Shown piece after piece: positions 16,866-27,401 of a stretch of 40,000 nt of DNA. The position numbers and the translations under genes were made by a program. Source of the stretch: Candidatus Neomarinimicrobiota bacterium. Lineage in GTDB: Bacteria; Fidelibacterota; Marinisomatia; Marinisomatales; S15-B10. The first letter of the stretch is position 1. The number at the start of each line of letters is the position of its first letter. Under the pieces are notes generated by a model. It was not told where the DNA came from and made no database searches. It worked only from the letters and a program-made list of their open reading frames with translations. The stretch lies in assembly GCA_030743815.1 (NCBI GenBank), contig JASLRT010000066.1, forward strand, positions 1 through 40,000. The letters run 5' to 3'.

Positions 16866-19370
16866 ATGAAAGAGAATTTTTCCAGACGCGTCCAGACGAT
16901 TATGAAATATGCCAAGGAGGAGGCGATCCAGCTCGGGCACAGTTACGTCGGATCGGAGCATCTGCTCCTCGGCCTCATCCGCGAAGGTTCAGGCAGGGCT
17001 GTCCAGATACTGGAAGAATTAGGCGCCGATCTCGAGGAGATGCGCGTTATGATCGAGGATATGATGAAGCCGTCCGGCGGGACAATGACACTTGGTCACC
17101 TTCCCCTTACACGGAGAGCTGAGCGGATACTCAGGAATACTTTTACTGAAGCTTCCAATCTCCATGCCGCTGTGGCTAATGACTATCATCTCCTGCTTGC
17201 GATTCTCAAAGAGAATGAGGGCGTTGCCTACGAAGTGCTGATAGCGTTCGAGATAGATTACAGTGCCATCCTTGAACAGCTCAAGGAGGAGGCTCCCAGC
17301 CGCCCTGCGACTTCATCACCGCCGGCATCGAAGAAGAAATCGAAGACACCTGCCCTCGATCATTTCAGTCGTGATATCACCGAGCTTGCTCGCGAAAACA
17401 GTCTTGACCCAGTCATCGGTCGCGCGGATGAGATTGAGCGTGTTGCGCAAGTGCTGTGCCGGCGCAAGAAAAACAATCCGGTCTTGATTGGTGAGCCGGG
17501 AGTTGGCAAGACGGCTATCGCCGAAGGGCTGGCGCAAAGAATTGTTGACCGTGACGTCCCGCGACTCTTGCACGGTAAGCGGATTGTCGCCATCGATCTT
17601 GCGGGGATAGTGGCCGGTACAAAATATCGCGGTCAGTTCGAAGAGAGAATGAAGGCCATCATGGCTGAACTGGAAGCTTCTGAAAGTATAATCCTCTTCA
17701 TCGATGAGTTACATACTCTTGTTGGTGCGGGAAGTGCTTCGGGCTCTCTTGACGCCTCCAACATGTTTAAGCCGGCTCTCTCACGGGGAGAGATTCATTG
17801 TGTTGGCGCCACCACGTTGGATGAGTATCGCAAATATATTGAAAAAGATGGCGCGCTGGAACGAAGATTCCAGAAGATTATGGTTTCACCTCCGACAATT
17901 GAAGAGTCTATCCACATTCTTAAAGGATTGCAGGACAGGTATGAAAGACATCACAGTGTCAAATACGATGAGGAAGCGATAAACGCCTGTGTTCAACTGA
18001 GTCATCGGTATGTGACTGACAGGTATCTTCCGGACAAGGCCATTGACGTCATGGATGAAGCTGGTGCTCGTTTGCACATGCTTAACTTGAATGTGCCTGA
18101 TGAGATTGTTGAATTGGAGTTGGAAATCGAGAAAATTCGAGCTGAAAAGGATGCTGTTGTTCTCAGTCAACAATTTGAGAAAGCGGCCAGTCTGCGTGAT
18201 AGTGAACGGACACTTGTGAAGTCATTGGAGAAGGCGCAGAAATCGTGGACGAAAGAAGAGAAGAAAAACGCTCCTGTAGTAGGTGAAGAAGATATCGCAG
18301 ATGTGGTATCCATGATGACTGGAATTCCTATCTCTCAGGTAGCGGCAACCGAGTCACAGAAGCTTCTCAAGATGGGGCAGACTCTGGAGGATGATATTAT
18401 CGGTCAGGGGGAGGCGATTGGGGTGTTGACCAAATCGATCCAGAGAGCGAGAGCAGGACTGAAGGATCCCAAACGGCCTATCGGTGCCTTCCTGTTCCTC
18501 GGACCGACAGGCGTTGGAAAAACAGAGATGGCAAAGGTGCTGGCAAAATACCTTTTCGTCCATGATGAATCACTCTTGAAGATCGATATGTCAGAATATA
18601 TGGAACGGTTCGCTGTCTCACGCCTCATTGGTGCTCCTCCCGGATATGTGGGATTTGAAGAGGGGGGTGAATTGACAGAACGGGTCAGAAGAAATCCTTA
18701 TTCCGTTGTGTTGTTCGATGAGATCGAAAAAGCCCATCACGATGTTTTCGGCATTCTGTTACAGCTTCTTGATGAAGGTATTCTGACAGACAGTATGGGG
18801 AGAAAGGTTGATTTCAGGAATACCATCATCATTATGACTTCAAATATAGGCACTAAAGGATTCGGCAAGGTCGGGACGTACGGTTTCGGCGAAACTTCGG
18901 CTACCACTGATTACGAAGCGATGAAAATGAGAGTGCTGGAAGAAGTGAAAGACATATTCAATCCGGAATTCATCAACAGGATCGACGAGACTATCGTTTT
19001 CCGGCCGCTCTCGAGAGAGAGTGTCCACAAGATTATTGAAATCCAGCTGAGAGACTTACGGGTAAACCTGGCCGCCAAGAAGATGAAAATGACCTTGTCG
19101 GCTAAGGCAAAGGATCTTCTCCTTGAGCGCGGATTCAGTAACGAATTCGGTGCCAGACCAATGCGCAGGGAAATTCAGGCATCGTTGGAAGGCCCGCTCT
19201 CAGAAAAGATTTTGAAGGGTCAATTTTCGGAAGGCGATCGCGTTAAAATTGATGTCAGGGGGAAGTCATTTGCTTTCAGAAAGATGACTTCTTCAGGCCG
19301 CAAGAAATCATCCCGCTCCCGCAAGTCGTCAACTTCGAAGCAAACCACGAAGTCTGACAACAAGTCCTAA
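16866..19370 (+). CDS. clpC: Clp protease ATPase subunit ClpC
   Basis: ClpC unfolds proteins and feeds them to ClpP. The 834-residue protein has two N-terminal Clp repeats (1-145), AAA domain 1 with Walker [10 protein letters not shown] at 209-217, a short middle region with a UVR-like segment (about 415-450) that separates ClpC from ClpA and ClpB, and AAA domain 2 with Walker [10 protein letters not shown] at 546-554. The C-terminal tail is rich in S, K and R. No ctsR or mcsAB gene lies beside it as in Firmicutes. The 50-base gap after lolD has no evident terminator. Confidence 0.94.
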   Translation: MKENFSRRVQTIMKYAKEEAIQLGHSYVGSEHLLLGLIREGSGRAVQILEELGADLEEMRVMIEDMMKPSGGTMTLGHLPLTRRAERILRNTFTEASNLHAAVANDYHLLLAILKENEGVAYEVLIAFEIDYSAILEQLKEEAPSRPATSSPPASKKKSKTPALDHFSRDITELARENSLDPVIGRADEIERVAQVLCRRKKNNPVLIGEPGVGKTAIAEGLAQRIVDRDVPRLLHGKRIVAIDLAGIVAGTKYRGQFEERMKAIMAELEASESIILFIDELHTLVGAGSASGSLDASNMFKPALSRGEIHCVGATTLDEYRKYIEKDGALERRFQKIMVSPPTIEESIHILKGLQDRYERHHSVKYDEEAINACVQLSHRYVTDRYLPDKAIDVMDEAGARLHMLNLNVPDEIVELELEIEKIRAEKDAVVLSQQFEKAASLRDSERTLVKSLEKAQKSWTKEEKKNAPVVGEEDIADVVSMMTGIPISQVAATESQKLLKMGQTLEDDIIGQGEAIGVLTKSIQRARAGLKDPKRPIGAFLFLGPTGVGKTEMAKVLAKYLFVHDESLLKIDMSEYMERFAVSRLIGAPPGYVGFEEGGELTERVRRNPYSVVLFDEIEKAHHDVFGILLQLLDEGILTDSMGRKVDFRNTIIIMTSNIGTKGFGKVGTYGFGETSATTDYEAMKMRVLEEVKDIFNPEFINRIDETIVFRPLSRESVHKIIEIQLRDLRVNLAAKKMKMTLSAKAKDLLLERGFSNEFGARPMRREIQASLEGPLSEKILKGQFSEGDRVKIDVRGKSFAFRKMTSSGRKKSSRSRKSSTSKQTTKSDNKS

Positions 19371-19391
19371 AAATAGCCCAGAAGTACATGT

Positions 19392-19413
19392 TGTGCGTCA
19401 TATGTGCGTGATA
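19392..19413. repeat. Tandem 11-base direct repeat upstream of dnaK promoter
   Basis: TGTGCGTCATA at 19392-19402 is followed at once by TGTGCGTGATA at 19403-19413, one mismatch in eleven. It sits eight bases before the sigma-54-type promoter. Adjacent copies one helical turn apart suit binding by two protein subunits on one DNA face. The function is inferred; enhancer sites for sigma-54 activators are usually further upstream. Confidence 0.4.
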
Positions 19414-19420
19414 TTGCATA

Positions 19421-19436
19421 TGGCACGACTCTTGCT
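19421..19436 (+). promoter_or_regulatory. Sigma-54 (-24/-12) promoter for dnaK
   Basis: The bases TGGCACGACTCTTGCT match the sigma-54 consensus TGGCAC-N5-TTGCW exactly. The invariant GG (19422-19423) and GC (19434-19435) are ten bases apart, as the family requires. Transcription would start near 19447, giving a leader of about 60 bases before the dnaK ATG. Neither a sigma-32-type promoter nor a CIRCE element is visible here. No rpoN or activator gene is in the window. Confidence 0.7.
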
Positions 19437-19509
19437 AATAATAAGGGTAAAACGGAAGATTTGACTGTTTCCCTGATAATTATGAGTAAAGTAAGGAGGA
19501 TTCAATTCC

Positions 19510-21417
19510 ATGTCTAGAATTATCGGTATTGACTTAGGTACTACAAACTCGTGTGTTGCTGTTATGGAAGGTGGTGAGCCGAAGGTGATAACCAATCCCG
19601 AAGGGGGGAGGACAACACCTTCGGTCGTTGCCATGACGAAGGATGGTGATCGACTGGTCGGTCAGCCGGCGAAGCGTCAGGCCGTCACCAATCCTAGCAA
19701 CACTATCTACTCAATCAAGCGATTCATGGGACGTGAATATGACGAAGTAGGTACAGAGATGGGTGAAGTTCCCTTCGAGGTGAAGAAGGGAAATAAGGGT
19801 CAGGTGGAAGTGGTTGCTGACGGTAAGACTTATGCCCCGCCTGAGATCAGTGCCATGATTTTGCAGAAGCTTCGCCAGACGGCCGAGGAATATCTCGGCG
19901 AAAAGGTAAAGGAGGCCGTTATCACGGTACCGGCATATTTTAACGATTCCCAGCGCCAGGCCACTAAAGACGCCGGCAAGATCGCAGGACTGGAGGTTCG
20001 ACGCATTATCAATGAACCGACGGCGGCCGCCCTCGCCTACGGAATGGATAAGCAAAAGGATCAGAAGGTTGCCGTATTCGATCTTGGGGGAGGAACATTT
20101 GATATTTCCATCCTCGACATCATGGAGATCGATGGCGAAAAATCAATAGAAGTAAACGCCTCCAACGGCGACGGGCACCTGGGTGGTGACGATTTCGATC
20201 AGCGTGTCATAGATTGGCTGGCTGATGAATTCAAGAAGGCTGAAGGCATCGATCTTCGCGAGGACCCCATGGCTTTGCAGAGACTGAAGGATGCGGCAGA
20301 AGAAGCTAAGAAGGAGCTGTCGAGTTCAAAGCAGACAGATGTCAATCTTCCCTTTATCACGGCAGACGCCACCGGCCCAAAGCACCTCAACATATCACTA
20401 ACCAGAGCCAAGTTTGAAGAACTGGTAGATGATCTCATCGAAAGGACGAAAGGTCCCTGTCAGCAGGCTTTGAAAGATGCCAGTCTGAAAGCCAGCGATA
20501 TAGATGAAGTGGTCTTGGTAGGTGGCTCGATACGTATCCCGAAGGTTCAGGAGGTCGTAAAAAGTATTTTTGGTAAAGACCCCAGTAAGGGTGTAAATCC
20601 AGACGAAGTAGTGGCAATGGGTGCTGGCATACAGGGCGGTATTCTTGGCGGTGATGTGGAGGACGTCCTGCTGCTGGATGTGACACCACTTTCCCTCGGT
20701 ATCGAAACTCTCGGTGGAGTATTTACAAGACTGATCGAAAGGAATACAACCATCCCCACTAAGAAGAGCCAGATCTTTTCCACGGCGGCTGACAACCAGC
20801 CATCCGTTGAGATTCATGTTCTTCAGGGGGAGCGTGAGATGGCCGTCTACAACAAAACCATCGGAAAGTTTCACCTTGACGGAATACCCCCGGCCCCGCG
20901 GGGCATACCGCAGATCGAAGTTACATTCGATATCGATGCAAACGGGATTCTGAATGTGAACGCCAAGGATAAAGCCACTAGCAAGGAACAGAGTATCCGT
21001 ATTGAAGCGTCCAGCGGTCTCAGTTCTGAAGAAGTGGAGAAAATGGTGGATGACGCTAAGGTACACGAAGGTGAGGACAAGAAGAAGCGTGAAGAGATCG
21101 ACCTTAAGAATCAGGCTGATCAACTTGTCTATCAGACGGAGAAGAACCTCAAGGAATTCGATGAGAAGTTAGACGACGATGACAAGAAGAAGTTGACGGA
21201 TTCTATGGAAGCGCTGAAGTCAGCCAGCGCCGGCGGCAATCACGATGATATTAAGAAAGCCATGGATGAACTGAATTCGGTATGGAATACAATTGCCAGT
21301 AAGATGTATGCCAGCGAGAAGCAAGAGGGTCCAGCTGAGGCACCACAGCCGGAAGCTGAGCAAAAGGGCGCCGAAGACGGGGAGATCGAGGATGCCGATT
21401 TCGAGGTAGTTGACTGA
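19510..21417 (+). CDS. dnaK: Hsp70 chaperone DnaK
   Basis: DnaK is the ATP-dependent Hsp70 that binds unfolded polypeptides with DnaJ and GrpE. The 635-residue protein begins [19 protein letters not shown], has the phosphate-2 block [16 protein letters not shown] near residue 187, the adenosine block [14 protein letters not shown] near 335, the substrate domain start [17 protein letters not shown] near 390, and the usual acidic tail ending [16 protein letters not shown] at 19493-19499 is a strong binding site ahead of ATG 19510. dnaJ and grpE are not adjacent. It appears to be monocistronic, flanked by its own promoter and terminator. Confidence 0.98.
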   Translation: MSRIIGIDLGTTNSCVAVMEGGEPKVITNPEGGRTTPSVVAMTKDGDRLVGQPAKRQAVTNPSNTIYSIKRFMGREYDEVGTEMGEVPFEVKKGNKGQVEVVADGKTYAPPEISAMILQKLRQTAEEYLGEKVKEAVITVPAYFNDSQRQATKDAGKIAGLEVRRIINEPTAAALAYGMDKQKDQKVAVFDLGGGTFDISILDIMEIDGEKSIEVNASNGDGHLGGDDFDQRVIDWLADEFKKAEGIDLREDPMALQRLKDAAEEAKKELSSSKQTDVNLPFITADATGPKHLNISLTRAKFEELVDDLIERTKGPCQQALKDASLKASDIDEVVLVGGSIRIPKVQEVVKSIFGKDPSKGVNPDEVVAMGAGIQGGILGGDVEDVLLLDVTPLSLGIETLGGVFTRLIERNTTIPTKKSQIFSTAADNQPSVEIHVLQGEREMAVYNKTIGKFHLDGIPPAPRGIPQIEVTFDIDANGILNVNAKDKATSKEQSIRIEASSGLSSEEVEKMVDDAKVHEGEDKKKREEIDLKNQADQLVYQTEKNLKEFDEKLDDDDKKKLTDSMEALKSASAGGNHDDIKKAMDELNSVWNTIASKMYASEKQEGPAEAPQPEAEQKGAEDGEIEDADFEVVD

Positions 21418-21439
21418 TTTTAGTGATCTCAATCACGTA

Positions 21440-21473
21440 AAGGCGGAATCTGCAGATTCCGCCTTTTTTGTTT
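21440..21473 (+). terminator. Intrinsic terminator after dnaK
   Basis: A perfect 26-base palindrome (21440-21465) folds into an 11-base-pair stem, AAGGCGGAATC, with a TGCA loop, and runs into a T-rich tract (21464-21473). It lies 22 bases after the dnaK stop. The stem flanks, A on the left and T on the right, could let it work in both directions, though no gene approaches from the right. Confidence 0.92.
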
Positions 21474-21509
21474 CTGGAACTTCGTTAAGTTAAATTTGTA
21501 CTTTAAGTG

Positions 21510-24500
21510 ATGAAAATATCCAGAAAACTCAAGGCAGTCTTGATTCTGTCTCTGGTCGTTATTCTCCTAGTTGGAGTGACGCTGTTCGTTCTGCTTAAGC
21601 CGGGACAGTGGACGGACGAGATAGTTACTTATCTCAATGAAAATATTCTGGTAGAAAACGGTTGGAGAATTTCGATCGAAAAGATCGAAGGTCAGCTGAC
21701 ATCAGATATTGATATCCACAATCTGTACCTCAGAAAGATAGATGGGTCGGCCGTGTTTTATACCGAGTACGCCAAAGTCAATTTTGACTTGTCTCAGATT
21801 TTGGTGGGCAAGTGGGCAATCTCACGAGTAAGATCAGATAATGCTCTTCTCACCATCGATCAAACCGTTCCCGCGGAGATTACAGAACTGAACTTTGTAA
21901 CTGATCTGACGCGGAAAGGATTTCGCATACGGGAACTGAGCCTCGGTCGCTCAGCACTGATAGTTAGGGAAGACGAGGATGAATCACTCTATGATCTTAG
22001 TTTCGATGGGCGTATCGATACGCGTTCGGGGAAGCTGGTCATAAACCCGGCAAAGTTCCGTTTTGCCGATCTTAAGGGAGCAAACAGTCTCTGGTTAGCC
22101 GGAGGTGAATTTGCTTTATCAGCAACCGGCCTAGTCGCAAAAGAGGTGACAGGTAATCTCAATCAATTACCCTTTGAATTCAGTTCTGATATCGGATTCT
22201 ATCCCGACACCAAGATACTTCTGGATGCAACTGTGCACAATATCATCACCGGTGATTACGTTAACCAGGATGTGTTAACTGTTCTAAATGCTGATACAGT
22301 GAACCTCCAGTTCCAGTTAGAGACTGACTTGGTTAACGGCGTCGTTGACGGTTTGGTTTACAATTCGAGAACATATGACATTGTCAGTGAAGTTGATCTT
22401 GATGTGACACGGAAGGAAGATACGATCCTTCTGAACCGGTCCGCCGTACGAATCGGCACCTCCGAGGTGACGGGAGAGGGTAACCTGACGGACAATAAGG
22501 CGTTCCTGTTAAACATCTCTATTGACAAACTGGACTTGGCATCACTTAATCTCTTGCCCGAATCCACCCACATTACAGGCATGGCCACTCTCGAAGGCTC
22601 CTTTGACGATAACTCTCGTCTCGAAAGAGTAGCCGCCAGACTACGGCTCCAGAATGACAAGCGCGGTGATGAACGGTTTGTCAGAATAAGCGGTGGCGTC
22701 ACTTATGCGGCGGGAATCATCGAAATTACTGATTCGCTTACCGTTGATCTGGGATACGGTGTAATGTCAGCAGATGGTAAAATGAATCTCGAGGATGAAA
22801 GGATCGACGTGATACTTACTACCAAGGACGCTAATCTTCAGTCCCTGGCCTATGTGTTCGGCTGGCCCGATTCTCTTGCCGGTCAACTCAAAGGATCCGT
22901 CGATTTGACTGGATATCTCAGAGACCCGTCGGTTAAAGGTATTCTCACATTCAGTGACGGTGTTTTTGGCACCTCGATGGTTTCATCTCTGAGTGCATCA
23001 TTCTTCATCAACTCGCTGATCGAGAACCGTCAAGGTTCTCTCCGTGCCGTGGCAAAAGACGGCAAGACGCTGGGCTATCTGGTTGACGAAGGGACCGTTG
23101 ACCTCTATTTCCGGGGTGATACAGTTATGATTGCCAGCGTTCGACTCGATGGAGAAAATAATTATCTACAAGCGTCAGGGAAAATCGTCGGTTCCAGTTC
23201 TATTATCATTGACCAATTGCAGGCTTCCCTGAGAGATCAGTATCTCAGCACCGCCGAGAAGGTCGTAATTCGTCAGCAGGATGACGGTTTTGTTGTGGAA
23301 CCGGCAACGATCCGCATCAATGACGGTTCTGTTCAAGGTTCTCTCTTGCTGAAAGACGGCACGGTCCAAACGGGAAAAATGCGTGTTGTGAATCTTAATC
23401 TTGATGCTCTAGAAAGATTGCTGCAGACAGACTTTCTCATAACGGGATCCACCTTTGCTCAACTCGACATGATGAATGTAGATGGGGATCTCGTAGTGGA
23501 TGGAACGCTCGATATCAAAGACGGACAGTGGAACGAAATACCGTTCAGCGATCTTATTCTCACCGGCGACCTTAGAAATGACCAGGTTTCCATCAGAGAA
23601 ATGAGGATGCTCGGGGTTGACGGGATGACTATGGAGTTGTCAGGTTACTTAGGTAGCGTTTTGGGGGAAGATGGGCGTCTGGAAATTGATCCCGAGGGTG
23701 ATATTGAATTTTCCAGTGCATTCAAGAATCTAGATCTGGTGTTGCTTGCCGATTATTTACCGCAGTGGTGGAATCTCAGGGGGACAGCGACCGGTAGTCT
23801 CGCCATGTCCGGCAAGGCGATGGATTCTGAAATGATCTTCCAACTCACCATTATTGAGCCACAATTAGATAGAATTCATGCACAGAAGATTTCCGCTTCT
23901 GGCAGATACATGGATCATCGACTCTTTTTCGAGGATATGGAGGGTTTCACAGCTACTGGACACTATACAGGAGAGGGATACATTCCAGCGGAGTTTGATC
24001 TCATTGCTGAGGATGAGGATCGTTTTATGGCAACCGAACCTATATCAATTTCTTTTCGGGCTGAAACTTCAAACCTCGATTTCCTGACGCCATATTTTGC
24101 TGATGTCGATTCCATCAAGGGTGATTTTTCGATTGATCTTTCAATTAATGGGACGCCGGTGAATCCCGTCAGGAACGGCAGGATAAGCGTTGAAAACGGT
24201 ATTATCTACCCTCTCTACCTGGATGTCCCTATCAGCCAGATGAGCGGCAGCGCAATCCTTAAAGACAACAAATTCATGATAGAGGAAGTGACGGCTGCCA
24301 GCCACATGCCTGCCAACGTTGACTGGGCAAAGGATCTCAGATCCGGTCTGTCAAGAATTTCGGGAGGAATCTTTTTCGCAAAAGAGGGCACTTCCTTCTC
24401 TAAGAATATCCAGATCAAGGGAAGCATGGATATGGAACAGTTCTTCAGCCCGAATCTTGCCTTCTTGATCTCTGGAGAAGATGTATATGTAAGAACCTTG

Positions 24501-25391
24501 CTGGGGGAAATTGAAGGAATTGCTGACGTAGATTTATCGGTCACTGGTCAGGATACTCTCAGTATCGTTGGCGATATCATCCCAAGTGAAGCCGTGCTGA
24601 GGATGGAGTTTACTGATGAGGGTGACTTCGAAGATGCGAAAGAGGCCGGCGCCATGGTCACTCATTATGATCTGCACTTTCCGATCGCGGGGAACCTTTT
24701 CATTCGCAACAGTCAGATCGATGCTGAGCTGGAAGGGGATATGACCATCACGAGGCTTGGCAATGAGCCGTACCGCTATGCAGGTGAATTGACTGTCGCC
24801 GCAGGGAAATTTTACTACGGCACTGATAACTTTGATATTCAGGAAGGGTATCTCAGTTTTGATCCCACTGAATTCAATCCCAGGATGGATATCAGAGCAA
24901 CCACCACCATTTCAGACGTTGATATCCTTGTCTCCCTCACAGGAGAATTTGATGATCCAACCCTGATCATAGAAGATAGCGAACAGTTCTTTAGTCAGGG
25001 AGACCTGCTGCAGATGCTCACTATTCAGCGAAGATTTGAAGATGAAGATTTTTCCACCGAAAGCATAAGTGAACAGTCTGTCTACATCTTCGGCAAGTAC
25101 CTGAAGAATGAACTGGAAAGAAGCCTGGTACGGTCTACGCCTGTACTCGATGAACTTGAAATAGAAGGATCTGAAACTATCCTTAATCCATCGGATGACA
25201 GCGATCTAGCAGTAAAGGTGGGGACACGCCTATCATCTAATCTTTATCTGAGCTACAAACAGAATTTCTCGCTCACGCAACCTAATCAGGTTGGTGTTGA
25301 GTATCGTCTCAACAGAAATGTTTCACTCGTTGTCACTTATGACGAAGACGGTCAGGTACATCTGAAGTATCGTCGCAAATACCAGTTCTGA
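21510..25391 (+). CDS. tamB: TamB-family translocation and assembly module protein
   Basis: This 1293-residue protein has an N-terminal membrane anchor (about residues 8-30) and then a long beta-rich periplasmic region with the repeating pattern of TamB/AsmA-like bridge proteins. The last 300 or so residues match the TamB (DUF490) domain: LSIVGDIIPSEAVLRM, YRYAGELTVAAGKFYYG, FNPRMDIRATTTI, VDILVSLTGEFDDP and DLLQMLT. Such proteins span the periplasm, are implicated in lipid transport to the outer membrane and assist outer-membrane protein insertion. I prefer ATG 21510; GTG 21507 also lies in frame. The next gene, an Omp85 protein, is its likely partner. Confidence 0.88.
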   Translation: MKISRKLKAVLILSLVVILLVGVTLFVLLKPGQWTDEIVTYLNENILVENGWRISIEKIEGQLTSDIDIHNLYLRKIDGSAVFYTEYAKVNFDLSQILVGKWAISRVRSDNALLTIDQTVPAEITELNFVTDLTRKGFRIRELSLGRSALIVREDEDESLYDLSFDGRIDTRSGKLVINPAKFRFADLKGANSLWLAGGEFALSATGLVAKEVTGNLNQLPFEFSSDIGFYPDTKILLDATVHNIITGDYVNQDVLTVLNADTVNLQFQLETDLVNGVVDGLVYNSRTYDIVSEVDLDVTRKEDTILLNRSAVRIGTSEVTGEGNLTDNKAFLLNISIDKLDLASLNLLPESTHITGMATLEGSFDDNSRLERVAARLRLQNDKRGDERFVRISGGVTYAAGIIEITDSLTVDLGYGVMSADGKMNLEDERIDVILTTKDANLQSLAYVFGWPDSLAGQLKGSVDLTGYLRDPSVKGILTFSDGVFGTSMVSSLSASFFINSLIENRQGSLRAVAKDGKTLGYLVDEGTVDLYFRGDTVMIASVRLDGENNYLQASGKIVGSSSIIIDQLQASLRDQYLSTAEKVVIRQQDDGFVVEPATIRINDGSVQGSLLLKDGTVQTGKMRVVNLNLDALERLLQTDFLITGSTFAQLDMMNVDGDLVVDGTLDIKDGQWNEIPFSDLILTGDLRNDQVSIREMRMLGVDGMTMELSGYLGSVLGEDGRLEIDPEGDIEFSSAFKNLDLVLLADYLPQWWNLRGTATGSLAMSGKAMDSEMIFQLTIIEPQLDRIHAQKISASGRYMDHRLFFEDMEGFTATGHYTGEGYIPAEFDLIAEDEDRFMATEPISISFRAETSNLDFLTPYFADVDSIKGDFSIDLSINGTPVNPVRNGRISVENGIIYPLYLDVPISQMSGSAILKDNKFMIEEVTAASHMPANVDWAKDLRSGLSRISGGIFFAKEGTSFSKNIQIKGSMDMEQFFSPNLAFLISGEDVYVRTLLGEIEGIADVDLSVTGQDTLSIVGDIIPSEAVLRMEFTDEGDFEDAKEAGAMVTHYDLHFPIAGNLFIRNSQIDAELEGDMTITRLGNEPYRYAGELTVAAGKFYYGTDNFDIQEGYLSFDPTEFNPRMDIRATTTISDVDILVSLTGEFDDPTLIIEDSEQFFSQGDLLQMLTIQRRFEDEDFSTESISEQSVYIFGKYLKNELERSLVRSTPVLDELEIEGSETILNPSDDSDLAVKVGTRLSSNLYLSYKQNFSLTQPNQVGVEYRLNRNVSLVVTYDEDGQVHLKYRRKYQF

Positions 25392-25392
25392 T

Positions 25393-27255
25393 TTGACTCC
25401 TTATAGAGTTTTCTTTGCCTGCCTGCTCATTGGTCTGTTCTTTATCGGATCTCTTGAGGGTCAGATCAATACTGTTAGATATGCAGTCAACAGTATCGAG
25501 TTTGAGGGGAACAGTTTGATCTCCTCACGGCGACTGAGAAAAGTGATCAAACTCCAGGAACCGGATCTTTTATCCTCCGCGGAGTTCAACCAGCGCTCGT
25601 TAAAACTCGACGCTCTCAAAGTTCGAAATTTTTATCAGTCCCAAGGCTACCTGGCTGCGTCTGTGGAAGAATCTTTTGAGATAAGCCCTGATAATAAGGT
25701 TAACATTCTTTTCACAGTCAATGAGGGCACAAGGTCGTTCCTCAGGCATGTCACGGTTGAGGGGAATGAAGCCCTCTCTGAAGAGAGGATTTCCAGAGTT
25801 CTAAGACTCAGGATTGGTCGTCCGTTTAATCCCATCGGCTTAAGGCAGGGCATTCCCGATCTGGAAAGAGAATATGGCAAGCTCGGCAAACTCTACTTCA
25901 CTATCGATCCATCATACGTCCCCGGTAGAGATGTCGATTTGCGGCTTACCATTTATGAGGGGCCGCCGGTACGGATTGATAATTTTATTATTAAGGGACT
26001 TGAAAAGATGGACTCAACTTTTGTAATGCGGGAATTTGAGTTGAAAAGCGGTGACATTTTTAATCAGGAGCTGGTGGAACTGTCGGAACGTAGAATTTTT
26101 GAAACTGGTCTCTTCTCTATGGTGGATATGATACCCGCAAAAAGTACCAAGGGACCGGAATGGGTCAATGTGGTAGCGGAGGTGAGAGAGTTCAACATGA
26201 AGGAATTGCTGTGGGAACCGGGCATTTCACGGATTCGATCGGCCAGTGAAGGTGGTGAGCCGATCTCGGGTGTTGAAGGATCGATGCAGTGGCTGGATAG
26301 AAGTCTTTTGGGTTCAGGCACACGCTTTGGTATGAAAGCTTCAGTTCAGCTACCTCTAGAAGCGCTTCAGAATCCTTTTGGTGTTGCCATCTTCAGGTCT
26401 GATTTACGCCTGACAAGCCAGTGGTTACGGTACTGGCGCGCGCCCAACACTCTCCGTCTTTTCGCAGAACGGGTGCCTGAACTATTATTGGCGGATAAGC
26501 CGCTTCTGCGATACGGTTTGGAGTGGCAGGGAATGCACAGGTTTGCTGAAGAATCTATTCTGAGCGGTGGGTTGAGATGGAGTGAGATCGTTACGGAAGA
26601 TTTGGCAAAAAGGCAAAGCCAGCAGGAGCGCAGTGTGAGCATAACCTATCGCTTCCGGCGGCTTGATAATTTGATTGCACCGACACAGGGAGGGACTTTT
26701 TCTATCGAATCATCTGTTGTCGGTTGGATACTTGGCGGGACGCAAGATTACTATCGGTTAGAACTTGATATGCGGCGCTTTATCCATTTGGGCTCCTCCA
26801 GAGTGCTGGCACTGAGAACAAAAGTTGGTCGTATGGAAAGGCTATCGCCCGAAGCAAAAGAAATTCCCTCGTATGACATATTTTATCTGGGCGGGAGTAC
26901 CAGTTTGCGCGGGTGGAAGTCACAGAGGTTTCATACGTACACTGTTATCGATGAAAACGGGAAAGAGGTTGAGCGGGGAGAGGGTGGATTGGTTAAGATT
27001 CTATTGAATGCTGAAGTGCGGATCCCTCTCTGGAGTATTTTTGGTGTTGACCTGTTCCTGGATGGAGGCATACTGGCGGCAGATTTGCAGGATCTAAGCG
27101 CATATTTCAAAGAATGGGCAAAGGGCGAAGGGTGGGATTACGGTGTCGAATTCACCATCACAACACCTCTCGGTCCAATCAGAATCTATTACGCAATACC
27201 ATTGAAGAGTCCTGCGGCAGCTATACCGAACCTCGGTGTACCTTACGCTTTCTGA
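25393..27255 (+). CDS. Omp85-family outer membrane protein, TamA-like (three POTRA domains)
   Basis: This 620-residue protein has a signal peptide (residues 1-24), three POTRA domains (about 28-108, 110-188 and 190-272), and a C-terminal 16-strand-type barrel of about 340 residues. The barrel contains the Omp85 block YLGGSTSLRGWKSQRF near residue 497, including the RGW form of the conserved RG motif. TamA has three POTRAs and BamA five, and tamB is directly upstream, so I favour a TamA-like role in outer-membrane protein assembly, though the gene could serve as BamA here. It starts at TTG two bases after the tamB stop; no later start preserves the signal peptide. Confidence 0.85.
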   Translation: MTPYRVFFACLLIGLFFIGSLEGQINTVRYAVNSIEFEGNSLISSRRLRKVIKLQEPDLLSSAEFNQRSLKLDALKVRNFYQSQGYLAASVEESFEISPDNKVNILFTVNEGTRSFLRHVTVEGNEALSEERISRVLRLRIGRPFNPIGLRQGIPDLEREYGKLGKLYFTIDPSYVPGRDVDLRLTIYEGPPVRIDNFIIKGLEKMDSTFVMREFELKSGDIFNQELVELSERRIFETGLFSMVDMIPAKSTKGPEWVNVVAEVREFNMKELLWEPGISRIRSASEGGEPISGVEGSMQWLDRSLLGSGTRFGMKASVQLPLEALQNPFGVAIFRSDLRLTSQWLRYWRAPNTLRLFAERVPELLLADKPLLRYGLEWQGMHRFAEESILSGGLRWSEIVTEDLAKRQSQQERSVSITYRFRRLDNLIAPTQGGTFSIESSVVGWILGGTQDYYRLELDMRRFIHLGSSRVLALRTKVGRMERLSPEAKEIPSYDIFYLGGSTSLRGWKSQRFHTYTVIDENGKEVERGEGGLVKILLNAEVRIPLWSIFGVDLFLDGGILAADLQDLSAYFKEWAKGEGWDYGVEFTITTPLGPIRIYYAIPLKSPAAAIPNLGVPYAF

Positions 27256-27331
27256 AAATATCATTTATTTGCGAGACTGACTCCCTTGGCCGGGAACTTT
27301 TTGAAATGATCTTTGTACGATTGAACAAGTT

Positions 27332-27343
27332 GTATTCGAATAC
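27332..27343. repeat. Perfect 12-base palindrome before the TPR lipoprotein gene
   Basis: GTATTCGAATAC reads identically on both strands and lies 59 bases ahead of the ATG in a 146-base gap. It is a possible repressor site; no confident -35/-10 pair was identified next to it. Confidence 0.25.
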
Positions 27344-27401
27344 GCTTGTAGTGTGTGAGATAGACTATTAAATTCACGCCCCTTTTCCAATAGAGAAAAC
27401 G

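Noticed and set aside
19426-19439. Possible half of a CIRCE (HrcA) element near GCTAA before dnaK
   Set aside because: The left arm TTAGCACTC is absent at the required spacing, and the bases are better explained by the sigma-54 -12 element.
20398-21123. 241-codon open frame antisense to dnaK
   Set aside because: Long antisense frames in dnaK are a known by-product of its codon use; the protein resembles no family I recognise and dnaK is unambiguous.
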